From contig JAVTVX010000004.1 in the NCBI GenBank assembly GCA_033439265.1, positions 24,065,201 to 24,129,200 on the forward strand: 64,000 bases of DNA, read 5' to 3'. Under the pieces are notes generated by a model. It was not told the DNA's origin. It made no database searches and worked only from the letters and a program-made list of their open reading frames with translations. Position 1 is the first letter of the stretch; each line of letters opens with the position of its first letter. Below, piece after piece: positions 48,401-60,165 of this stretch. Both the position numbers and the translations under genes were made by a program. This DNA comes from Dillenia suffruticosa. Its lineage: Eukaryota > Streptophyta > Magnoliopsida > Dilleniales > Dilleniaceae.

Positions 48401-50703
48401 CGTAAATCTCTGGGCTAATCAATTTCCTTGTCAAAGAGAGGAGAATTAGATATTTCGTAATGACAAATCATAAGGTCTTGGTATGCTTTTGTTCCAAATA
48501 GCAAGATTCTTCTTTTCAGCATTCAGCTGTTTGAGGGAGGTCATTCCTGTTAGATAAATGTGTTCTATCGCTGTTACATAATGATGCCTTCTAAATTTTC
48601 CGAGATAAATTTGCTATGCTGGGATGTAAATGGCGTGCTGTTCATAAGAGTTTTACATTTTAAATCTGGTTGTTGAAGTTCTGTTAATCATCTGATGTTT
48701 TGGTGAATGCACATTGTTGACTTTCTAGATGGTCTTTTTAGTATATAGTTCTTCATATTTTTTTTCTTGGGCTGCTTTCACTTGGTTCTTGGAAAATTCA
48801 TCTTTTCTTTGGCCTAGCAAAAATGAGTTTTCTTGCAAATCAAAATCTCAGTAATCAATACTGTTTATTTTGTCAGATTCAATTGACTCTCGGATGCAAA
48901 GACTATTCACAATTGCGTCTTCTGTTATTATGAGTGACATAAACATTGATGGTTTGGATGGTATTGATTCTGTTGAGGTATGTTAGTGTCATTGTATTAC
49001 TATGACGCTCTCTCAAAAATGACATTTTCTGATTATTTCCATGCCAGATATGTCTATTTTTTCATTCTCTGGTTTTGAATTTTGAATTTTTTTAGCATCC
49101 AGATATGCATCCTCCTAGTCTGTTTTAGTCAGTGAATATCTTATTGTTAAATGCTTCTCATTACAAATGTATGGTCGAAAGGAGCCTCAATGATGTTGGC
49201 TGAAATCCAGAGCCATGCCCAGTGGGCACTGGGTAATTTCTATGGATTGCACATGACTAGAGATGTTGGATCTACTTTTTAATGTTGTTATGATTCTAGT
49301 TTTTAGTATTATTTTTTGCCCCATTTTGATGCTTTAGGAACACCACTAATATTCCTTGAAAAGGTACCTTGTCTACTTGTTCATTTATTTCTTTACTTGT
49401 TGCAGTTTTATCCGTTCCCTTTTCCAGACCTCTCATCTGAAAGTCCGGTGATTATATCAGGGAGATACAGTGGAAATCTTCCTGATTCCTTTAAAGCTAG
49501 CGGAACCATGGCTGATATGAAAAGATCCACTATAAAATTGAATGTGCACAAAGCAAAAGACTTCCCTCTGGACAGGGTAATGTTTGAATTTTGATGCAAC
49601 TTAGGTCAAATAGACTGCTTTTGGTTTCCTCTGCACTCTTATTTTGATAAGAAAATCCCTTTTGTGCTTCAAAGAATTCTTCTTCATCAGGTTTTTGCAA
49701 GAAGAGAAATTAATATACTCACAGCACAAGCATGGTTATCAGAAAGTAAACAGATTGAGGAGAAGGTCAGTAGTTTTCCTGTTGCCCAAATTTGCAGCAT
49801 CAACCACCTAGTTTGTTGACTGGAATTAGTATCACATATCTGTACATCGAAATAGACTCATGTTCCTTACTACACCTGAAACAATATCGACATTGGCTTG
49901 TTACAAAAAGAGGGTCTGATAGGTCAATCTTTCATGTCATTTTCTTGCATTGAAAAGTGATGCAGTGAAACTGTTACGCCCGATGGCAATGTTCTCAGCC
50001 ATTTGTGCAACCTACGTGAGTTGACTGTTTTCTTTGAAATACCCTCATTTCTTCTATTCATTTCTTATAGGTTGCGAAAATGAGCTTGCAAACCTGCGTT
50101 CCATCCGAATATACCTGCATGGTTTTGCTTCAGGGTGAAAAGGGAAAGCAAGAGGTACACTTTCATGTTAACAAACATACATGATCTCTGGACATTAATT
50201 GGTAGGTGAATGAATTCAAGTAACTCACGTGATCAGAGACTGGATTATGTTTACAAAACACCCAAAGTGAAAAGGGTTAAAAGTTTCACCTAGTTCACAA
50301 CATAGGATCATGCCATAAGAGTTCACAACATAGCAATCCTGCATTAGTGTTCTCTTCTGATTCGCTTGGAACAAAATTTGACTCGCAGAAGGTGGACTCA
50401 AGTGCCCAGAGGAGAGTTTATCTACGAAGTCTGGGCGTTGCCTTTGGTGATTTGATTGCAACAGCAGAGAATCTTCCTCCGGCAGTTGAAAAACATAAGC
50501 CTACTGAACCTGCGGAGATCATTCTTAGGGCTGCTTCAAACTGCTGTGCCAGGATGCTAGATCGAGTCTGTTGTATGTGCTTCATCAAGACATGTTCGAA
50601 AGTGAATGACCAGTGTGCCATTGTGTTCACTCAGCTATGCGCTGCCCTCTCATGCTTCGAATGCCTCAACTGTTGTTATGATCTTTGTGCTAACTGCGGT
50701 TAA
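42438..50703 (+). CDS. VIT and von Willebrand A domain protein, ITIH-like, 737 aa, 13 coding exons
   Basis: Exons: 42438-42833, 43920-44072, 44166-44378, 44451-44540, 44733-44849, 45710-45973, 46536-46692, 47785-47862, 48877-48977, 49406-49576, 49691-49765, 50071-50154 and 50389-50703. All join in frame with GT..AG introns. The N-terminal part (about 80-300) is the vault/inter-alpha-trypsin (VIT) domain. The vWA domain follows, with a complete metal-ion site: D334-T-S336-G-S338, T403 in DGGTN and D431 in FLVTDGT. The last 55 residues are Cys-rich (14 Cys between 685 and 736, mostly CC pairs and CxxC). No signal peptide is visible. Plant relatives (At1g19110 type, from memory, about 750 aa) have the same plan; their role is not settled, and adhesion or protein scaffolding is inferred from the vWA fold. 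The last splice acceptor is the least certain. Confidence 0.93.
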
Positions 50704-52299
50704 TGGCAAGGGCTTGAAATTGTGGGGTGTAACCATGCGAATCTGTTGTTCTAGGAAGTGGGTTAATGTTGTACTCTACATAGTATATGTATACATACGT
50801 ACATGCATACATATATACATCATGCATACATATATATATGCTGTAGAATGAAAGTCATCATTCAAGTAAAATAATTTAATTGTGAGTTAATGAATTATAA
50901 CTTAATTAATACTATTTTTCGTCTCTCTTAAAATGGTTCGAGTTCAAGCCTTCATATCTAAAAAAAACATATGTACATAGTTGTTTGAAGGGAACTCTGA
51001 AAGAGAGAATTATAACAATGGTCGACCATTAGGTATGTGAGAGAGAGAGACAGGGAGTTAAACTAGAGTAAACCCCGGGAAGGCTAAGAACTCTCCCTCT
51101 AAATGGCGGAAAAGAATTTTTTTTTGTACTATAATTTGGTTATCAATCTAGTATTTGGGGTTTCATTCTGACTAATTTGGATCGATCGCTTCTAGAACTT
51201 AATTGAGGGGTAGATTTTTCAATGTTGATTTTTTCATTTCTATGGGAGATCGAATTTCCGATCATGGATAATAGGCGTTAGTTTTTGAATTGAGTCATCA
51301 GACGGTGCGGAAAACAATTTTGTTAGTCTAGAAGATTTGTCTATTTTCTATTGCAAAAAAAATGAAAATTCTAAAAGGCCACTACTAATAGTGACTGCAG
51401 CTAAATGGGGTAAGGAGGGTGCGAAACAGTAAGAGAATCATAGAGGGAGGAAGAGGGAGGAAGACCATATCGAGAGAAATAGAGAGAATTCTGGAGAGTT
51501 GGGGTGTTGATTATCTTTGACAAGACTTCAATTTCAAGTTTATTGTTAATAATAATTGCAATTTCAAAAAGAGGAAATCGAATCTCCCATTTCTCTGTTT
51601 TCGATTAGCCCTAAACCCTACTCTTTCCTTGGGAACCAATTAATTGTAGCCAAATATCTTATGCATTAATTACTTCCAATAATAAATTTGAATTAGTAAT
51701 TACAAGAAAGGGATCTCTTTAATTATCTTAAATAATTTCTTAAATTCGAGTATCATGAATAAAAAATTAGTATCAAGAGAGTTTTACCTTTTTAAAACTT
51801 AACTCAACTCGAATTGAATTTAGTCAAATTTAATACTATTATCAGAGTTATTAAAAAAATCTTTTTAATTATATTTATATTATAATTTATTTATTGATGA
51901 GATTGTAGAGAAAAAGTTAATTCATTATATAGTTCTAGATTTATGGAAATAAAAAATAATTATAGTAAATAAAGTAAAATTTATTTTTTAAAATAATAAA
52001 TGAGTGATATTAATATTAATAAAATTTTCTTTGCTAGTCAAATAATAGTCAGTTTAGAAGTATAGAGAGAGAAAATTGGTAAGAGTCTGAAATATTTCAT
52101 GTTAGAAATGACAAAAAGTTTTTGGTTTTGCCATCTAAATTTGCTCCAAAGTCCGAATCTTTCGAGAGAGTGTGTTTATTTAAAAAAAAAAAAAAAAAAA
52201 AAAAATTAGTCAACAACTCACTGGATAAATCCCTCTGCTTAGATTATCACTAAACCGTATTTTGCGCTCCAATGTCCGTCGACACGTTGTAGCCAATCA
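50704..52299. other. Intergenic region between the VIT/vWA and NDK genes
   Basis: The first 180 bp (to about 50880) probably hold the 3' untranslated end of the VIT/vWA gene, with an AATGAAAG word near 50848 and A/T-rich downstream DNA. The rest is SINE-like (51118-51300) or A/T-rich, with a poly(A) of about 24 bases at 52181-52204. No gene seen. Confidence 0.5.
51118..51300 (-). mobile_element. SINE-like copy, GATTAGTCG subfamily
   Basis: On the minus strand CGGAAATTCGATCTCCCATAG is B-box-like. It is followed by ATCGATCCAAATTAGTCAG, GAAACCCCAAATACTAG and a poly(A) run (T-run at 51116-51125). The order matches the 15110, 37425 and 62350 copies. Confidence 0.5.
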
Positions 52300-52495
52300 A
52301 AGACAGCCACGTGTCGGAAAGGGTGGGGATGCAGAGACAGAGACGGCTCCACGAACCAAGTGTCCCCGTGAAAAAGCACTCGCACCCATTTTGCTTCTCT
52401 TCTTCTCTCAACAAATCTTTTCCCGCTCTTGCTCTCTCTTTCTCTCTCTCTCTCTCTACCATCGCAGTTGCAGTGGCGTCGAAGCAAAGCAAGAA

Positions 52496-52531
<36 letters not shown>

Positions 52532-52545
52532 CGTGGAATTTTTAG
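52300..52545 (+). promoter_or_regulatory. Promoter and leader of the NDK-like gene
   Basis: GCCAATCAAAG (CCAAT box) at about 52292-52302 and the G-box CCACGTGTC at about 52308-52316 precede CT-rich DNA (52435-52457 and 52499-52529). The likely transcription start lies in or just before these runs. A splice donor (TTTAG/GTAATC) at about 52545 and an acceptor (GGTTCAG) near 52848 suggest a 5' untranslated intron ending 18 nt before the ATG. That intron is inferred only. Confidence 0.45.
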
Positions 52546-52865
52546 GTAATCTCTTTGAGATTCAGTGTTTGTCGTTAATCTGTACTTTTGAATTTTTTTT
52601 TATTTTTATAATTCGATGCGATTCATAAGAAATGTTTAAGCGCACACACTCTCTCTCTTTTTCTCACTGATAGCAGTTCTTTTCCGTAAGATAATGGTGT
52701 TCGTTACTGATTTGTATGCGATTATTTGACTTGGTATAGCGTTTGATGCGAATTTTGATCTATTCGTCAAATACGTGCTCTCAATTTCATTGATCTCAGT
52801 AAGTGGATTTTGATTTTGATTTTTGGTGGATGAATTTTCCGGTTCAGGAATTCAAACTGCTTCAA

Positions 52866-55800
52866 ATGGAAAGAGTTATGGTGATTTGTCTTGTTGTTTT
52901 TCTTTCTCTCCCTTTCAGGTACTTAACAATGAAGATCTTACTTAATTATTTGCTAATTTAGTCATCAATTGTGTGGTTTTTTGTTAATTGCATCCCTAGT
53001 TTTGGCCTTTGTTTGTTAATTTGTTGTATGTGTCAAATCTTTGGTGTCGTTGTGTGCCGGCCCTTGTTTGTTGATTCAAATGCTTTAGTGGTAATTCATC
53101 TTTTAGTATTGTGCTTGTGAAGCGATCTGTTGCACATCAAGTATGATGTTACATGGATTCAAAAAGTCAATGAGTGGAATGACAACTTTGACGCAATATA
53201 TTGTCGTTGGTCGATGTAAAGCACATGGTAAAATTTCTTCTAACATTTTTGCACCATTAAAACCAGCTTATATTAAATTTTGTCATTTTATTGATTGACT
53301 TTTTCATTCAAAATAAAATTATTCTTACGAAGACAAAAAGATCAACCTATCATGTCATTTGTTTTTGCTACATGGATTCAAAAAATCAATGAAAGAAATG
53401 ACTAATTTGACAAAATACATTTTCATCGGTCACTGTGAAACACATGGTAGAATCTCTTCTAGCATTTCTGCCGCATTATGAACACCTCACATTAAGTTTC
53501 AACATTTTGTTGATTGACTTTCTCTTTCAAAATAAAATTACTCTCATGAGGACAAAAAGATCATCCTAGTTTGTCATATATGAACTTATGGAGTTGCTGA
53601 TTAGAATCAAGAAAATTTAGGTAGGAAAAACCTTGCAAAAACTATTAAAACATATAGAGGCCTTGTCTTTAGAGCTTGAATTCATAAGCTTGGAGTTTCA
53701 TGCCTTCCTAAGCATTATGATACTAACATAATCAAATAGCTCTGTTCAGTCTACCAAGTGGAGATGCTAGCATCTGGTTGTACTGGTAATATGAAACGTA
53801 TAGCCCTGAATAGACATTGAATAATATGGGCTGATGTGGGGCATCTGGAATCTTTGTTGAATAATTTAACATTGCTTTTTAAGGCCGGGGAGAAAAGGGG
53901 TGGCTAAGATTCTCAAGTGTCTAGCTCTGATGGCTCTTAACCAATGTTTATTGCCGGAAATGAATGTATGAAGCTTCATTAATCAATTCCTGCCTTAGCG
54001 TTTACTTTAGGAAATAAATGTCTGTTTGGCATCTTTGTGGAGTTATAACTCTACACAACTTCAATCTTCTCGAGTTCCACTGTGTTGGTCTTTTGTCTTT
54101 GATGGTATGAAGCAATTATCAGTAATTTGAAACCTACAAGTAGTTGCTTTATATTGTTCAACAAACAAGTATCATGTTCAACATCGACATATGCTCATTG
54201 TTAGAAGTGTGAGTGCAACTCTGCTTCTAAGTGAAAACTTAATATTATAATTAGATTTGGTTACCTTGTGGATTTGTAATATCAGTACTTGAATGTATTT
54301 TATTTGGAAAAATCATATTTTCATCTTAGATCTGCAAGTTTCTTGTTTACCTTAGCCATGTGTTGCATTAATTCCTTGAAGCTGTACAGATCATTTTGCA
54401 ATGAATATCTGGAAAAAGAGAAGACTCTAGGGATGATAAAACCTGATGGATTGCTTGGTAAGTACACAGATTCAATAAAGAAAATTATTCAGGTGTCTGG
54501 CTTCAGCATTGTTAGGGAATTGATGGTTCAACTTGATGAGGATACAGTTAGAAGCTTTTATGCAGAGCATTCCTTGAAGAGCTTCTTTCCTAGCCTCGTA
54601 AAATACATGACGAGGTATACTTAGTTGCATAATATATCATTCATTATCCAGCCTTGTCAGAAATATTATTAGTTTTATATTTAATATGAATTCAACAGTA
54701 CTATTTACTTATTTTCTCTCCTTATCGTGATTTATTTGTCATTGGTTTAACTGAACTTTCTGCCTCGGTAGTGAGTCATTCTAGCATATTCGTGATTTCT
54801 GGCAATTGTCTCAAACCTCCTGTAACCATATGCTTGCTATCTTTCTAATTCTGTGCCATTACATTACAACAGTGGTCCAGTTCTAATAATGGTTTTGGAG
54901 AAATCAAATGCTGTTGCTGATTGGCGTGCTTTGATTGGGCCAACTGATGCAAGCAAAGCCAAGGTTACACATCCTCAGAGGTTTTTCACTATTCTTATTT
55001 CCTTTTACTACTTCCTATTTTCTTACTGTTAATCGGAATTTCAATCGGCTGACATAGCTTGTCCAGGCAATGTCCTTTAGAGTTACACACTTTTTTTCTT
55101 TTGATAATGAAAGAAATTGTATTAGAAAGAAAGAAGGATCTACAAAACTTCAAAAACAAGAAATCCTTACAGAATGTAAAGCATAATCAGTGCAATTAAC
55201 TTATGAATAATAACTCTCAAATCCCTTTTCAACTCTTCTAAGCTATAATATTTATAAATTCCTGAAATATGGGCCCACAGAGAAGTATAGGAAACAATTT
55301 TATCCTAAAGAAGAGAAGAGCCAGAAATGCACCAAGGAGTAGCCAGAAATGCATGTCTCAAAAGTAAATGATCACCCTTTCCCTCCCCCTCCCCCCCCCC
55401 AAAAAAATCCCTAAAGCTTGTAAAAAAACAAATCAGTAAGACTCTTGGAACAATCTGTATCCCCATCACCCACAGCAAGAGACAGTTCCAGATCTTGTGA
55501 GCGACTAAACAATGCAAAAAAAAAATGATTTCTATTTTTAGAATTTTTGTAACACATGATACATACATCCGGAAACATAGCTTTAAAGGCCTCCTCTTTT
55601 GTAACAAATCATCAGTATTGGTCATGTGAAGCACCGTGGATCAAGTAAAAGTTTGAATCTAGTGGGAACTTTAGTCTTCCAAATAAAATCCGTTAAAAGA
55701 AAAGGAGGATGCTCAAGAAGACTAAGAAGATGATGGTAAAAAGATTTACACATAAAAGTACCTGAATTGTCAAGAGTCCAAATTCTAGCATCCGGGACAT

Positions 55801-58331
55801 TGTGGAGAGGCTCATTTCTGTGTAAGAGGGAAACTAGGAATGAAAACTTTGTAACTTCTCTATCATTAAGATTTCTTAAAAAATGAATATTGAAAATTAG
55901 AGTCTTTAATGGGAGCGGAATGAAGCCTAGATGGTCTAAGAGTTGGGAAATAGAGATGGACAATGGAGAGTCCCTGATCCAATGGTCCTTCCAGAAAACA
56001 ACACGAGAACCATCGCCCACTTTAAAAGACAAAAAGGAAGAAAAGCATGATATAATTGAAAAATAAATTTATGAGGACAACAATGAGAAACTCTGACCCC
56101 AGCCTTCATATCCCTCCATTATGTTGAAGGCCATGCTTCTAATAAATTTGCCACAAGGAATTAGGTTTTAAGAGAAATCTCTAAAACTATTTATTTGCAA
56201 GAAAAATATTTTTTAAAAAACACATTACCGAGACCAAAACCACCATTAGGTTTAGAAACCTAATTCCAACTCACTAACTGGTCCCTTCTATCCATCCAAC
56301 TCAGTCCCCGCTCAGAAAAACCTCTCATCTGCTTCTCATTCTTATCTGCATCCCTTCCATGGAGTTTCACACTTACTTTTGTCCTCAACTAAACTGGGAC
56401 TAAGGCTTTATTTGTGTTGAGTTTTAGAGCTGCACAAATGAGTTGTCAAATTTTAATAGTTCTTTGTCCTGGCATTGTGACTGTAGCTACACTTTCCTTC
56501 CGGGTTCTACTTTCTGATTTTTTATAATATCGTTTGCAGCATTAGAGCATTATGTGGGATAAACTCAGAAAGAAATTGTGTGCATGGTTCTGATTCACCA
56601 CAGTCTGCTGCACGGGAGATTTCATTTTTCTTTAAAGAAATCTCTTTGGGTATGTTCCTTTTCCCGTTTAGAAAATATTGTGGTCCACATTAGCATCTCT
56701 GATTTGACAAGAGCTGATGATCTATCTTATTGCATCTTTTATTGCTTTGCAACATGAATTGTGCTTTTATCTTCTCTCCATCTCTCCATCTCTCCATCTC
56801 TCCATCTCTCCCTCCATGCACGCGTCTCCCCCACCCCCCCTGGGGGGTTGCCTTTCAAGTGTCTTCTACGCCTAGTCACATGGAGGGAGAGCGGGAGACT
56901 GACTTTCAAGTATTTTGTAGGCACCCTAGTCACTGAGCCATGCATAATAGTCACCAATCATATGAGTACTGTATCAATATGATGATTAGTGCCACATGCT
57001 GAGATTGATCAAAGTGTGGTGTGCATAATGGCTCTAAAAGGTTTTGGCTTGAGATTGGTTGGCCAATCGCTATGTTGTAAGTATTGCTAAACTTATTCAC
57101 CAGATTAGACTCTGTTAAGATAAAAAAAAATAATTAATAAAAGTTCCCTCCCCTAGTTTAAGTTTTTGAAAGGAATGGTAATTATACAAAATATAAAATG
57201 GTATGAGAGTGGGAGATTGTGAGTTCAATTGTGCTATAAGTCCCTTCCACTCTATTTCAAAAAATTCCAACACCTCCGTCCATCGGTTTAACCTTTTGGA
57301 ATGAATGATAGTTGCCTCCTTCCACGGGTTAGTTATGTGTACCATCCTTTCGAAAAGTTTAAACTGGTGGAGAAATATAGTATTAATTATTTTGTATCTT
57401 AACATCCCCTTATGGAATTTTTTCTTTTTTTTCTTTTTAAATGGAGTGAAAAAAATCAAACGGAAGTGTCAGATATGATTTGAATTCATGAATTCAGGAT
57501 CTTGTGCTCTCATGCCATCTTATCTTTTGTATAACTACCACCCCCTCTAAAAGTTTAAACTAATGGAAGAAGATGTTATTGATTATTTTGTATCCTAACA
57601 TGCATCTTTGTCTTGTTTAGTTTTTAAGATAGATGCACCTAACTGGCGGCCCATAGGCAAACTTATTTGTGGCACAGGCTATATGCATGAGATGGAAAAT
57701 AGGATTTAGTGTGTTTAATTATGAAGGAACCCTGCTTGGATGCAAAGTAGTTCCCCACAGTTCTATTTTCACAATTTGGTGCTTGGAGCAAAAAAGTCTT
57801 GTGGAGCTCAATTTTAAACCTTCAGGAAATGTTGAATTACAAATAGCCAAAAAGCCAATGGAATGGGGAAGACTCATTAAATAATTTTATGCCAAACTAA
57901 ATAGTTCTTATAGCTTAATTGAAATATATCTTTTAAAATTTGACTGCAAGCTGAAATATCACATTTATATATGAAATGAATTGAACTCCTCTTGTTTCTT
58001 TCTTGGTAATGATCTTATTATTCCTTCTTACATCCTTTCTTTCTTCTTGTCTTTCTACCAGCAAACCCTGCAGAGAAGCATAACCAAAAAAAAAATAATA
58101 ATAATAATAAAATAAAAAAAACTTTTCTATTTTTATATGTTGCTAAGGTCTTTTTTTTATTATTATTATCTTCTCATTCCGAGTCTTTTTTCTCTGGGAA
58201 AACTTGAAGAATTTGCTGAAAGTTCTTGTTTGTGTAACATTTTTTTTTGTTAAAAAAAAAAAGTTAATATACTCTTCATCATTGTCTTTTCCATTTCAGG
58301 CGGAAATGTGATAAAGCATGATGAACTATAA
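52866..58331 (+). CDS. Nucleoside diphosphate kinase-like protein with signal peptide and HDEL, 175 aa
   Basis: Exons: 52866-52918, 54390-54614, 54873-54980, 56540-56649 and 58300-58331. All join in frame. The enzyme transfers the terminal phosphate between nucleoside triphosphates and diphosphates through a phospho-His. Visible family residues are K35 in MIKPDG, R111 in ADWRALIG, T117 in GPT, R131 in SIRALCG, N141 and the catalytic His144 in NCVHGSDS, so it should be active. It lacks the usual Kpn-loop sequence and resembles the divergent NDK group (Arabidopsis At1g17410 type, from memory). Residues 1-17 (MERVMVICLVVFLSLPF) look like a signal peptide and the protein ends KHDEL, the plant ER-retention signal, so an ER-lumen location is inferred. 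The last exon codes for only about 10 residues yet supplies the HDEL. Intron 3 contains a LINE. Confidence 0.9.
55085..56390 (-). mobile_element. Degenerate L1-type LINE (3' end), in NDK intron 3
   Basis: On the minus strand, about 1.3 kb resembles the C-terminal end of a plant L1 polyprotein, after the reverse transcriptase. WNWVSKPNGGFGLGN (about 56250) is followed by VGDGSRVVFWKDHWI (56015-55970), DARIWTLDNSGTF...KSFY, FIWKTKVPTRFK and then, after a frameshift, LQKRRP and HCLVAHKIWN, part of the zinc-knuckle zf-RVT region. An A-rich tail is seen at the low-coordinate end (T-run at 55091-55097). Several stops and shifts make it inactive, and it is 5'-truncated as usual for LINEs. It is inserted against the direction of the host gene. 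No target duplication could be fixed. Confidence 0.85.
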
Positions 58332-59684
58332 AAGGTATGCCTCTAAAGCAGGAGTCTTAGCCTTCTACGAATCTTTTGACCCCATTTTACTTCACAATGT
58401 CCCCAAGGCCGCTTGCAGTGTCATGCCCATATAGGCATTTAGTCTTCTGTTGTCGTTAGTTATATTTTGCAATTGTTCGCTGTCCTGTACCAGAATCAAG
58501 CTATTTCTCTTATTTATAATTTACATTGTTCTGTTAGATCATATGCATGGAGTTTGTTGAATATCTGCCATGTTTTGGAATAACTCCAATTCTTTAATTC
58601 CCCTAAAAGAGATTAAAAAATTTTATCAACTACTTTTGCTGTTGTTTTGTTCCACCTGGAATATATAAATGATGATATTGATGCACATATAAGAATTTGT
58701 TATGCATTTCATCTTTTTAATCATTTTTATAATATGTTCCTCATCATCTTCTTTGTATATAGGAGTTTGTCTATCACTTGAATAGGAGATAAATTATAGC
58801 TATGTTGCTTTTTGAAAACTTTGTTTTGTGCGCTGATCGCTGAGGGAATTTGTTTTGACACTAACAGCAATGGAGGCTAGAACATAAGATCAAGCATTTC
58901 TTTAGATGATTGAAGTCATTAGCATATGGCCATAGTCAGTAAGATAGGTGATTACTCGTTGATGCCAGGACCTGTGGATGGCAACAAAAGAGATGGTATT
59001 TCCACTAGTTGAAGCTATGTTACCTTTTTCCCCCCGGTTGATGCGTGCATGTGTTAGTGCATTCACTGTACTTGATACTTATGCTGCCAAGGCCATAGAT
59101 ACATGGCACTTCAATTACTTTACATATTATATATGTCATAAAAAATTCTTTGAAGAATCCGGTAATTGTGCAATTGAGGTTGTTTCTGCCAAAGTACATG
59201 ATTAATTATTTAGATGTTTTGCCAACTTTTGAGTTTTACTTTCAATGAGTTCCCTTAACTTTTCTTTGTGACCGTAAGTTCATGTTTCTTTTTACTGTGC
59301 TTCACATAGGCAATCATCTTGGTCCTTGTATCCATCTGCAGCTATATTTTATGTACTAATGTCCCATATAATTGAAGTTATCGGATGTCCCCGAGGGGAC
59401 ATATAATTGAAGTTATCATTAAGCAAGTTGTCATTCTTATCTATACTGACGAGAATTATTTGACCAGCCACATTGGATATTAGTCACTTCGGGATAATCC
59501 AATAAGTATAAAACTACTGCTTCTGGTACATGGAAGTGGCGGGCTGGTCTCCAGTAATCTGTTTCTTATGTTCCTTGTATTTTTTTCATGTACTAATGTC
59601 CCATAAATTTGAACTTATTATTAAGCAAGTTGCCATACTTAGCCATAGGAATGTGAAAATTATTTCACAAGCCCCATAGTATAC
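58332..59684. other. Downstream region of the NDK-like gene, including a direct repeat
   Basis: The 3' untranslated region of the NDK-like gene should start here, but no polyadenylation signal was certain. A 75-codon plus-strand frame at 58978-59205 shows no family resemblance. A direct repeat with a hairpin lies at 59353-59690 (see findings). Confidence 0.45.
59353..59680. repeat. Direct repeats and a perfect hairpin
   Basis: CATATAATTGAAGTTATC occurs at about 59365 and 59400, the two copies being separated by the perfect inverted repeat TGTCCCC-GA-GGGGACA at 59386-59401. A diverged copy of the larger segment (ATGTACTAATGTCCCATA, then TTAAGCAAGTTG) lies about 237 bp further on, at about 59590-59680. 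Confidence 0.8.
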
Positions 59685-60165
59685 AACAACAATAACAACA
59701 GCAACAATCCGGATTTTAATCTCAATTTTTTTGGGTCAGCCATATGAGAGAAAAATATGAAGGATATAAAAATATATATATAACTATATAATAAAAAAAT
59801 AATATTGATTTAATTGGTGTGAATTCTCTTATACCACTCATTCCTATTTAAGATTATCTCTTCAACTAAATTCTTAACTAACATGTCTTTACAGATAAAT
59901 TGTATCTAAATTTTCAACAATCTACCTTTTCGTTTTACTAAATCTTTTATTTTTAAGTTTTTGGTCCTCTTTATTGCTACGTCTTTAGATCTTTGTTGCA
60001 TATGTCCAAATCATCTCAAATAATATTCTCGCATTTTACTCATAATTGAACAAATTTTCAATTTATTACGTATCTTTTCATTTCTAATTCTATTCTTTAT
60101 AGTTTTTTCACACATTCATTTAAATATTCTCATTTCAATTACACCCGTTTTATGTTGGGTTATAT
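59685..60165 (-). mobile_element. 3' end of an RTE-type LINE, degenerate
   Basis: On the minus strand, MREYYLR*FGHMQQRSKDVA (about 60035-59970) matches the WFGHVxRRP end of plant RTE reverse transcriptases. Near 59740-59710 the text ...GCTGACCC..., AATTGAGATTAAAATCCGG is the usual 3' end. The tail is a TTG-type simple repeat (plus strand ACAACAACAATAACAACAG at 59683-59701), which is how RTE elements end instead of poly(A). It is 5'-truncated, with stop codons. Confidence 0.75.

Noticed and set aside
52239..52628. Overlapping frames around the NDK promoter
   Set aside because: They translate CT-rich leader DNA on both strands; no codon structure or family match.
55305..56032. Two minus-strand frames as separate host genes
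   Set aside because: They are pieces of one frameshifted LINE polyprotein.
58978..59205. 75-codon frame downstream of the NDK gene
   Set aside because: No recognisable family, no splice partners and no promoter signals; probably chance or 3' untranslated sequence.
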